21,986 bases of DNA from assembly GCA_001579985.1 (NCBI GenBank), contig LRSR01009167.1, positions 1 through 21,986 of the forward strand, read 5' to 3'. Positions within the stretch are counted from its first letter, which is position 1. Every line of letters starts with the position of its first letter. A program made the translations under genes and the position numbers. This DNA is from Hypsibius dujardini (taxonomy: Eukaryota > Tardigrada > Eutardigrada > Parachela > Hypsibiidae). The notes under the pieces were generated by a model. That model searched no databases. It was not told where the DNA came from and saw only the letters and a program-made list of their open reading frames with translations. Of the stretch, positions 1-9,000 are shown piece by piece.

Positions 1-126
1 GACACAGACACAGACACAGACACAGACACAGACACAGACACAGACACAGACACACAGAGAGACACATACACACAGAGACAAACAGACAGACAGACAGACA
101 CACACACACACCGACTCAGACACAGG
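1..126. repeat. GACACA hexanucleotide array
   Basis: Nine perfect GACACA units fill positions 1-54. They decay into mixed CACA, GAGA and GACA units up to about 126. The array lies immediately upstream of the first visible astacin exon and ends about 110 bases before its splice acceptor at 237-238, so it is inferred to be intronic. Confidence 0.95.
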
Positions 127-238
127 CAAAGTGGATAATTCACATAGTGCACTCAATTTTTTGAATTGAAAAGGAAAGTTTGGTCAAGAATCCCAGTTAC
201 GTACCTATTGACAGGTGTTTGATTCGTTTATTCTGTAG

Positions 239-2005
239 ACGCAACACAGGAACGAACGTTAGAGGGCATGATGGCAAACATGACCAACCTGACGGGAGGG
301 TGCATCAAGTTTGTACGACGGACCAATGAAGTCGAATTCTTAACCATCGCTAAGGCTAATGGGTATGTGAAAACGCGACAAATTTCGAATGGGGCTTTGA
401 AACTTTCGATCCTTGATATGCCAACCAATACGCGCAATTTGATATTCTGACATTCTCTTCACATTGCAATTCTTTTGTTTGCACAGATGTGCCTCCAGCA
501 CATTTCGAATTGGATTGAACCCAAACGGGTGTTTCTCCACGCCCCACGTCCACCACGAATTGATGCATCAAATTGGTTTTGACCACGAGCAAGTTCGCAG
601 CGATCGCGACGACTACATCATCATCATGTGGGATAACATTAGTAAGTTTCTGATTCGTCACAGTCACAACAGCAGACATAGACAAACAGACACAGACACA
701 CACACTCACACAGACACACACACAGACACACACACACAGACGCAGACACAGACTATTAGCCAATTTACGTTTCTGGATACTCACAACGATGTTTGATGTG
801 AAACCAGATGAAGCCGGGAAGTCGCAGTACGAAAAGAAGCAAACCAACAATCTGAACTTACCGTACGACTACAACTCCCAGACTCACTACAACCCCTACG
901 ACTTCGCCATCGATCGGAACAAGCCCACCATGGTGGCCAAGAACGGCGCCAAACTCGGCAACGGCGACAGGGGAATGACCAAACTGGACATCCAGCGAAT
1001 TCGCCGCTTCTACGAGTGCGAACCGGGCGGGTTTGGAACACCCAAAAAGACCGACACCATGGTGGGAGGGGACGAGCTCATTCCCGCTGATAACTTCTTC
1101 CGGTTGGTCTCTGCCAGCGGAGCGGCTGAAATGACCTTTACAGCGGACGGAAAACTCGTGGTCACAAAGGCTCCAAACAATCGCGTTGTCTTCACGCTAA
1201 ATGTGCCGGGAGTGCGAACGGCCATCTTTCAGCCGGATTCCAATTTCGTCGTATATGGGGACAACCGGAAGGTTCTCTTCGCTACCAATGTAAGGTTTTG
1301 ACTCCTGACTGCCTTTGGATGGATCGTTATTATAGCGGATATCGTTGACGGCTGGTTTCTTTTTCAGACGTACCTGCAGGGAGCCACGAAACTGGTCTTG
1401 CAAGACGACGGGATCTTCGTGTTGAAGAACGACAGTGGAAAGATTATCTGGTCATCTCTGAATTGTAGGCGTGTCTGTACATATATCTGTTAGGTGTCAG
1501 CTTTGAATATTCTCTCACTCGCCTTTGTCTACTTCGTAGTTTATATCTTCGTTAGTGTCTGTGTCTGTGTCTGTGTCTGTGTCTGTGTCTGTGTCTGTGT
1601 CTGTGTCTGTGTTCGTGTCTGTGTCCGTGCCCGTGTCCGCGACTGCGTCTGTGCTGTCTGTCCCTGTTGTTATCTGATCGTATTCCAGTTGAAATGAACA
1701 TGGTCGGATTGGAACCAGGAATACTAAGTTATCTTTTTTGGTCAGATGGAACAGAATCGTCACCAGCCCCAGTAGCACCCACTACGACTAAGTCGCCCAC
1801 CGTTCTTCAAGGAGGATGCCTTGCGCGCGTGAATCCCGGCGACACGTGCGAGCTCTTCATCCGCGGATATCAAGTCTATGATATCAACCGCCTGATGCAA
1901 ATGAACCCAGGTCTCCAGTGTTCTAGTGGCATGAAAGTGGGCACTCCGATCTACATTCGACGTGATCAGGGTTGTGGGACCTCCTGCACTCCACAATTGT
2001 GCTGA
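239..2005 (+). CDS. Astacin metalloprotease with B-lectin and LysM-like C-terminus, 5' partial
   Basis: This is a secreted-type zinc endopeptidase of the astacin (M12A) family, cut at the 5' end by the window. Inferred exons are 239-362, 487-641, 808-1289, 1368-1464 and 1746-2005. Their phases agree and give 371 residues before the TGA at 2003-2005. Exon 1 carries the early astacin strand (GCIKFVRRTNE). Exon 2 holds the zinc site HELMHQIGFDH (554-586) followed by EQVRSDRD. Exon 3 supplies LPYDYNS and the zinc-ligand Tyr in THY, but the Met-turn methionine is Thr (codon 882-884). A bulb-type lectin domain follows (about 1080-1464), with one intact mannose motif QPDSNFVVY and degenerate copies around it. 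After a Thr/Pro/Ser linker, exon 5 encodes a Cys-rich LysM-like module with VNPGDTC and MNPGLQC. The signal peptide and propeptide must lie upstream of the window. Inference: carbohydrate-targeted proteolysis outside the cell. The acceptor of exon 3 has a poor pyrimidine tract and rests on phase and homology. Confidence 0.88.
672..753. repeat. GACA/CACA array in astacin intron 2
   Basis: Mixed GACA, GACACA and CACA units lie inside the intron 642-807. The + strand carries the purine-rich (GACA) version. Confidence 0.9.
1555..1672. repeat. TGTGTC hexanucleotide array in astacin intron 4
   Basis: A near-perfect GTCTGT/TGTGTC array lies in the intron 1465-1745 and degrades at its 3' end into GTCCGTGCCC-like units. 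It is the reverse complement of the arrays at 1-126 and 672-753, so exons 3 and 4 lie between complementary repeats in the pre-mRNA. Confidence 0.93.
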
Positions 2006-2280
2006 GTGATAGTAGAAAACGTCCATGCTCTGGCTAAGGACATGTGAACACTATTAATTGCTGGCAGACGAAAGTCCTCATGTTTGTTTTTCCGTCCTTA
2101 GTTGAGTAAAAGCCTAAAAGGTGTCAATCTACATAAAATTAAACTGAACAGGCCGACGAAAAATATATTACACACTCTGTGTTTCAATGTAGAGAATTTT
2201 TTTCTTTCGCAACCAAAGGTGGCGCTTTGGGCAACATTTTCAGAGGTCTCAGAGTGTGGTCTATACATGTTTAGTTCACA

Positions 2281-3075
2281 GATCTCGGTGACTGTGAATG
2301 TCTGGACGCCTGTAGATGTCTCTTTCTGTCCGTTTATGTGTCTGTGAGCCAATATATTCATGTCTATACTGTCTGTGTACCAGTCTGGCTGTTTGACTAT
2401 CAGTCTGTGTGCCACTGTTGTCGACTCTGTGTGTCCGTTTGGTCGTATCTCCCTATAGTCCAATTCAATGGTCGTGCGTGTGTCTTGTGTGGTTATGACT
2501 CTTCCTGTAGACATATATCTAGATGGCTCTCAGTTTCATGTCTGAGTCTGTTCGTCGTGTCTCTGCGGATATCCGCGTTTGTGCCGGTGGCTGTACCTCA
2601 TCTCATTCACTGCCTTTGCAACGGCCAGCATCATTCCTGTCTGTCAGTTAGTCATGTCTGTGCTAGTTCGTTAGTCTGTGTTAGTCATGTTTGTGTCTGT
2701 TCATCACATTTATGTCGTAGCAGTCAGTAAGTCTGGACAAACTGTTAGTTAGTGAATCTTGCCTGTCAGTGAGTCATGTCTGTGTTTGTTTGTTAGTCTG
2801 TGCTAGTTGTCTGTGTCTACCAATTTGTCGGTATGTCTGAAACTAAACATACTGTTCGTTGGTCATTCGTGTCTGTCATCTAGTCATGCCCGTGTCTGTG
2901 TTTGTCAGTTAATCATCATGTCCGGACTCACAGTTAGTTTGTTATTCCTGTCTGTCAGTTAGTCATGTCTGTGCTGGTTAGTTAGTCTATGCCTCTTAGC
3001 CTGTGTTAGTGATGTCTGTGTCTGTCAGTTATTAGTCAGTATTCAAGTATGTTCGTCTGTGCCTGTAACTGCGGT
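2281..3075. repeat. Degenerate CTGT-derived minisatellite
   Basis: About 800 bases of T/G-rich sequence are built from drifting GTCTGTG, CTGTCAGTTAG and TCATGTCTGTG words. A block around GTCAGTTAGTCATGTCTGTG recurs at about 2643, 2765, 2875 and 2954, so spacing is irregular (about 80-120 bases). Open frames here come from the stop-poor repeat and have no recognisable protein content. Confidence 0.75.
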
Positions 3076-3712
3076 CCTGGTGCCTGCCTTAATGAGTCAG
3101 TTCTAAAATTCTAATTCTCCACGTAGTTGTACGTAGTAGTGCATTGTTAGGAGTCGATGTCTAGCGATGCATGCAGAGCAACAAGTCTCTCCCACAGTCA
3201 CACCCGCGCTCATTTTACCGGAAGCAGTTAAAATTTAGAACCCGCCGCGATTAGAGTGATGCGATAACGTCTGGTTGTGGCTTTCCGGATGACTGCTCTG
3301 GAATTTAACACACACACATTCAGACACAGTGCAAACATGGCCCCCCAACAGAGCTGCTTCGAATTCAGACACTGATTTCAGTTTCAGTCAGGGGCCTATT
3401 TACGACTCGAGGTACTCGGCACTTGTTTGCTTCCTCGTTCCGCCTCCCAACATGTGTACAGAAGCCTGAAAAATATTGTCACGGCCTGGCCAAAATTGAA
3501 AAGGGGGTCGCTATCGGTTCCCTGTCTCGGTCTCACTGAGAAATTGTTAGCTACTGTCAGGGTCAGTATTCATTTGGTCACATTCCACAACATGCCTAAT
3601 CGCATCCAGCGATCTTGATTTGACTTGTCTGAATCACAAGACATTCATCTCCAGGCATTCAATTCAACAGATGTAGAAAGAAGACGAAGAGATAGACAAT
3701 CCAGAGAAAACG
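3076..3712. other. Intergenic, no gene recognised
   Basis: I see no coding region, RNA gene or mobile element here. The stretch is mixed-composition unique sequence with a short ACACACAC run near 3309. The 63-codon open frame near 3427-3618 lacks an ATG at its start and any domain. Confidence 0.6.
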
Positions 3713-3733
3713 GCGGGCAGGCAGGCAGGCAGG

Positions 3734-3793
<60 letters not shown>

Positions 3794-3886
3794 CCACAGG
3801 CAGACAGACAAGTCATATATGCAGACAGACAGACAGACAGACAGACAGCCAGACAGACAGACAGATAGATAGATAGACAGACAGAC
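3713..3886. repeat. GGCA/GACA tetranucleotide array
   Basis: GGCA units run into a long, nearly perfect GACA array, interrupted at about 3795-3820 by a CACAGGCAGACAGACAAGTC-like segment. A very similar interruption sits inside the afadin intron-3 array at about 9054-9077, so the two arrays may share ancestry. Confidence 0.95.
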
Positions 3887-4620
3887 ATAAAGTTCACACG
3901 GTGCACAGAAACATCACGGACTTCCACCAGGCTTAAGTATTTGTCTGTGACTGACAGTACAGATATGCGAACGAATATCTTTGAGGCACTTTAGACAAAC
4001 CAAGCATGTTCTTGTGCACCACTCCGGACTTTATTAGACCATTCAGACGTATCGTTCGAGGCTTCTATCTGTCTATGTCCGTGTTTGTAATGTCGAGTAA
4101 ATCATGTCTAGCAACAGCCCAGACATGTCTGAGCGGCAAATGTACAAGGGTCGAGGCACGACAGACAATCCAGACATGTCTGTGTAAAAGGGAAGACATA
4201 TTTTGATAATAATCAAGGCATGACATCTCGCCCAGGCATGCTGGACTGCACTAGTCCTAACATTCCAGACAAATCAGACGAACCTCCTGACACCTCTTCA
4301 AACGTTACAGACAGTTCAGACATACACCGACCCACAGATCCGGACATCAACAAAAAATCTGTTGGGAGCTCACAGACACACACAGACACACACACACACA
4401 GCTTCCATTTTGCACATGTCCCACGTCACGTCACATAACATGTCGTGGTCAGTCACAATCACACTCTCACCACAGCGGCGTCATCAACTTTTGCTTTGAA
4501 AAAGATAAATCCCCGCCGAAGGCGTTTCATTTCGCCATCTCTCTACCACCACCGCACACCAGTCAATCATGACGAACGAAAATAAAATTATAAAGCCCTT
4601 ACTGCAAATCCCTCCAAGAG
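3887..4620. other. Intergenic with two 12-bp CAGACATGTCTG palindromes
   Basis: There is no supportable gene. The perfect palindrome CAGACATGTCTG occurs at 4120-4131 and 4171-4182, and its core fits the RRRCWWGYYY half-site pattern of p53-family proteins. Imperfect CAGACA words recur through 4270-4400 and end in a short ACAGACAC array at 4373-4400. The 72-codon open frame at 4220-4438 is Ser/Thr/Pro/Asp-rich, follows this repeat texture, and is not called as a gene. Confidence 0.5.
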
Positions 4621-4752
4621 CTCTCTCTCTGTCTGTATCTGTGTCTGCCTGTCTGCATCTTAACTTTTGCATTTTAAATCCTCACCGTCCGCGCTGTCAA
4701 CAATCTTGTAAGACGTGCGGCCTGTCTGTCTGTCTGTCTGTCTGTCTCAGAC
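4621..4752. repeat. Short CT and CTGT arrays
   Basis: A CTCT/CTGT run lies at about 4621-4661 and a CTGT array at about 4721-4748, with unique sequence between them. Confidence 0.85.
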
Positions 4753-5275
4753 ACAGTCCTCTCATCTCGGACTGACCCAAACAACTTTCGGCCTTGCTCT
4801 CCATCCTCGCATACAACTCACACAACAACGACTCGCATCATACCTCCGGTGTATTATTATCGTTGGACACAGCAGAGCGCGCAATTCAGACACACTGGAC
4901 AGGTAAGCTGAAAAATGGCTCTAACTCGGACCGCTCCTGTCTGAATGAGTGTCGCCATGCACCGTTAAGGCCCAGGACCTATTCTGTGTACTTTATCTGC
5001 GGGGAGCTGGGTGGAAATAAGCTTGTCTGACTGGTTAACAGACAATTGTCTGAAAGAGTCGTGGCGGCGATTGTAAATTTACGTCTGCCCTGTGAGCTTA
5101 TGCACTCTCTTCGCACCTGATCTTCATATTTCTCTTTCAAAGCTTATAGGGGCGAGAGAGAGAGAGTTGCCGATTTGACCCAGTGCACCCGGCCGTGATG
5201 GGGTGAATAGAGAGGGGCAGGAGGCAGAGAGGCAGAACCTGTTTCGTTGCATGGGAGAAGAAAAGGTACAGTAAT

Positions 5276-5316
5276 GCAGACAGACAGACAGACAGGCAAG
5301 ACAGACAGATAGACAG
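5276..5316. repeat. Short GACA array
   Basis: Tandem GACA units with single GGCA, AGAC and GATA variants. The + strand orientation is opposite to the 4721-4748 CTGT array, so the intergenic region has mixed orientation. Confidence 0.88.
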
Positions 5317-6052
5317 GGCGAAGCCCCGGAGCGTCCTATCTTTTGTCCCACCCTGGCTTGTGGTCACTCACTCACTCACCTCACTCACTCATCACACACG
5401 CACACGCCACAATGGGAAATCCGGCGTGGATGTCTTGATGTCTTCCAGGCAGGAAGTTGTCTGTGAACTCTTCTCGGTCGCATGGAAGCGCCCTTCTGCG
5501 GGAAAAATTGTGCTTTTCATCAGTTATTGCCTCTGATTTTGCGATTTTTATTTTGCAGTATTATGGTTGTCATGTGCAGGCAAAACCGATTTGCCGGAAT
5601 TATTATATGTCATTTTACGATGTCTGGAATTTATTAAGCGGCTATTATATACGCGGCGTTTGCCTGTGTGCGTATGCTGTAAATAACATTTATAGACGGA
5701 TTACTGCTGCACATGGATTTACTTATTTTTGGACGGCCAAAGCAACGTGCCTGATTTTATACTGGATTTAATTATCATTGGAATTAATACACTGCATTTT
5801 TGTTTCTTTTTGCGCGGTTGATCAATCAATCAATCAACGGTCTATTCGGTTACACTTCCACTGCCCGTTCCAATTCCACTTCCAACTGGTTCATTCGGCT
5901 CAGTTCAGTGAGCGATAGCGCCGGCTTGGGTGGATTCCATCTAGGTCAATTCCAATGGAAGTGTTGTGACTGTTTGCGGTGGAATATTGTCGATTTGATT
6001 GCGTGGATTTTTTCATTCGCTGCATTCGAAGTTTTGCGCCGCGGAAAAAACG
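5317..6052 (+). other. 5' flank and probable 5' UTR of afadin
   Basis: No separate gene is supported. Positions 5457-5771 are open in one frame, but the product has no recognisable domain. Direct repeats of CACT (about 5366-5390) and TCAATCAA (5820-5836) occur. An in-frame TGA at 5996-5998 precedes the afadin ATG with no intervening ATG, which supports the start at 6053. A TCAGTT word at 5900-5905 fits an arthropod-type initiator only weakly. I cannot place the transcription start. Confidence 0.45.
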
Positions 6053-9000
6053 ATGGGGGCTCCCGACAATCTGACCCTCACCAAGCAGTCCAACGGAATA
6101 CCCGGTCATCCGTCCCTCGTCATGGATCCCCGTGCGCACGATCGTGAGACTTTGCGGCTGATAATTTCGCAATGGAATTCCAACCGCTTGGTAAGCTCGG
6201 TTCTTTCGGTCGATTGTTGATTAGCTTGTTTAAGTGCCAAAATACATTTGCATCTTCAGTTGATTGATTGATTGACTTGACTTCTGAGATATTTTGCAGA
6301 GTGTTTCATGGGTAAATTTATTTGATCTTATTCATTTAGACTTATTCATTTAAATGGAATTTCTTAATGCCATATGGAAGTGGTGCATCGGGCGATTCCG
6401 AATGCAGTCGCTTTGTAATTGTAAGCGTCTTGCTAATTCGTTCTGTTCTTGTGATTGATTGTTGATTGACTTGTTTAAGTGCATTAAATAATACGTGTGC
6501 GCCTGCAGTTGATTGATTGATCTGAATGTTTCCTTAGAGATATTTCGCAGTATTTCATATTCTCCTAAATTTTCATTCGCTTTATAAATTTTCGTAAGTT
6601 GTGTTTCGCATTTTTAAAGGAAATTGGTAAAGCGACATTTGAATCTCGTTGTGTGACGGATTTTAGTTGATTCTTTTGATTGATTGGGTTTTGATTGATT
6701 AGTTATGAATTTTATTTGAATCTAGTCGATGGATCGATTGATTGAGTCGGATTGGCTTTGCGGTTTTATATTTCTCTGCGATAGCTTCGCCACCTCTGTA
6801 ATTTAGTGATAGTTATTTGTTGAAAGGATTTTTGTAGTCAGAGCCAGAATTTCTAGAGAATTGTTGAAAATAGTTCGTATTCACACTTGAATCAGACGGT
6901 TTTTGCCTGCGTTTTTGGCTCGGTTGATTGTTGATGGAGCATGTTAAAGAGCTATGGAAAGTCTTCACTTGATTGATTGATTGGTCCTTTGGTTGATTGT
7001 TGATTGAGCATGTTAACGAGCTATAGACTGTCTTCAGTTGATTGATTGATTAATGGTTATTGTTCGTCGGGTATTTCTTTCGTGCGTTTGTGCGTCGTTA
7101 GAATTTTTTTTTACTTTAAATTTTGACTCACTGCAATTTTACGAGCGTAGAAGATTGAATTAGATTTTCTGTGAAGTTTCGAGTTATGCTATTTGCCTTG
7201 GATTGGTAATTGGCGTTGTCATCAGTGGATTGGTTGATTTTTGCAGGATCTTTTTGAGCTGAGCGAACCGGACGAGAACTTTGAATTCAACGGCGTGATG
7301 CGGTACTACTTTCAAGAGGAGGGCTCCAAAATCGCCACCAAATGCATCCGCGTGTCGAGCGGACAGACCGCGCGGCAGGTGGTGGAGATCCTGGTGGAGA
7401 AGTTCCGACCGGACATGCGAATGCTCACCATGCCGCGGTACGTCCGGCTCATTTTACTAATCAAACAGCTTGTTTACCTTTAAATAAGATATGTTATAAA
7501 TATATTTACAACTTACCACAGGGCATTTATTTAAATTTTAATACTAATTTTATTTTAAAAAACTGCATTTCCACTTTTTCCAAATAAAATATATAATAAA
7601 ATATAATAAAATAGTCTAATGAATAGTTAAATAAGCTATAATTAATATTTTTTTGCTTGAAATCGAAAGCCTTTCTTCCAGGCATTTCAGAATCCGGTTT
7701 TAGATGAAATATGGTAATATATTTAAATGAGATTTTGGGGGTCGTGAAATAACTTTGTCTGCAACTCTAGATTTGCATTTTTGTGATTTATTTGAAGTGA
7801 ATTAAAAAATTAATTTATGCTTGAGCGTTTAATTGAAGCTCTTATTTGGCCTTCTCAAGTAAAATTTTGATATATTTTGCAATTAGATATTGTATTATAT
7901 TTATATATTTTATTATATAATTTTTATTATTTTATTTATATTATAACATTTTGTAAAATATTTATTTCAAGTTAAAAGTCGCTTTTTCGACCATTTAAAA
8001 TATTTTTATTTAATTTAAATTTAATATGCATTAGGTACGGGCTCTACGAGGTCCACGCCAACGGGGAGGAGCGCCGGCTGCGGGAGGAGGAGAAGCCGCT
8101 GCTGGTGCAGCTGAACTGGCATAAGGACGATCGGGAAGGCCGGTTCTTGCTGAAGAACGAGGAAGAGTACCGCGGACTCGGCCGGCAGAGTCAGCGCGGT
8201 GGGGAGAAGAAGGCGACGAAGCAGGAGAAGAAGGACGCGAAACGCCGGGAGAAGGAGGAGAAGATTCGCACCGCCAATGACTCACTCGGGGTGAGTTCGG
8301 ATAGTGAGAATGAATTCAGAGTCAATTTTGGAGAAGTTTCCTAATAAGTTCTAGTGTTTCATTGATTGATTGATCAGGGTGGGTCAGAATTTTATTTCTT
8401 GGTGTCTGCCGAGGTATTGGACACAAACACAGACACAGACTCAAACACAGACACAGACTCAAACCCAGACACAGATACAGACACAGACACAGACACAGGC
8501 ACAGGCACAGGCACAGACACAGATACTTTTTTCTTTTTCTTACTACTTGTAAACGAGTGTTGGAGAACGGTCAAGAGTCGCTTTTTTTTAACAATAAACA
8601 TTTTGAGATTGGTTGGTGATGATGGGATGTGAGGTCGTTCGATCGCTACACGGACCGCTGCCAGTCATCGTCAAGGGGGCCCCGTCATACAGCCTCGAGC
8701 ACGACGGCGGTCCTTGTGTCTGGCGTGACTAATTTTGATTGTTTCGCATCGTCGGAGTGCGGTGAACTTTTTTCGTGTTGAAGAGTTGTGTGTGTGTGTG
8801 CTCGGCAATTAGGAAATGAGCCAAGATGGGGAGCGCGTAACAATACGCAAAATCGCTTCCGTGGTTCGTGCCGCGACATGGTAATGAGCGGCTTTTGTAA
8901 CTCTTGTTGGGTGTTTTTCGACGAATCTGGGACATGCGAGTCGAGGCACCCAGGGAAGGGAAAATGTTGACTTGTCGAATAACAGACAAACAGACAGACA

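Noticed and set aside
3713-3886. CRISPR-like regular repeats
   Set aside because: Units are 4 bases long with no unique spacers of constant size. The genome is eukaryotic, so this is a microsatellite.
4220-4438. Small Ser/Thr/Pro/Asp-rich protein gene
   Set aside because: The residue pattern follows recurring CAGACA words and ends in a CACA array. There is no family match and no splice or promoter support.
5457-5771. 104-codon open frame upstream of afadin
   Set aside because: It starts at TTG, has no recognisable domain and contains splice-acceptor-like TTTTGCAG. It is best treated as 5' flank or UTR.
8616-8720. Possible C/D-box snoRNA in afadin intron 3
   Set aside because: GTGATGA at 8616-8622 fits a C box, but no CTGA D box is found at a suitable distance and there is no terminal stem.
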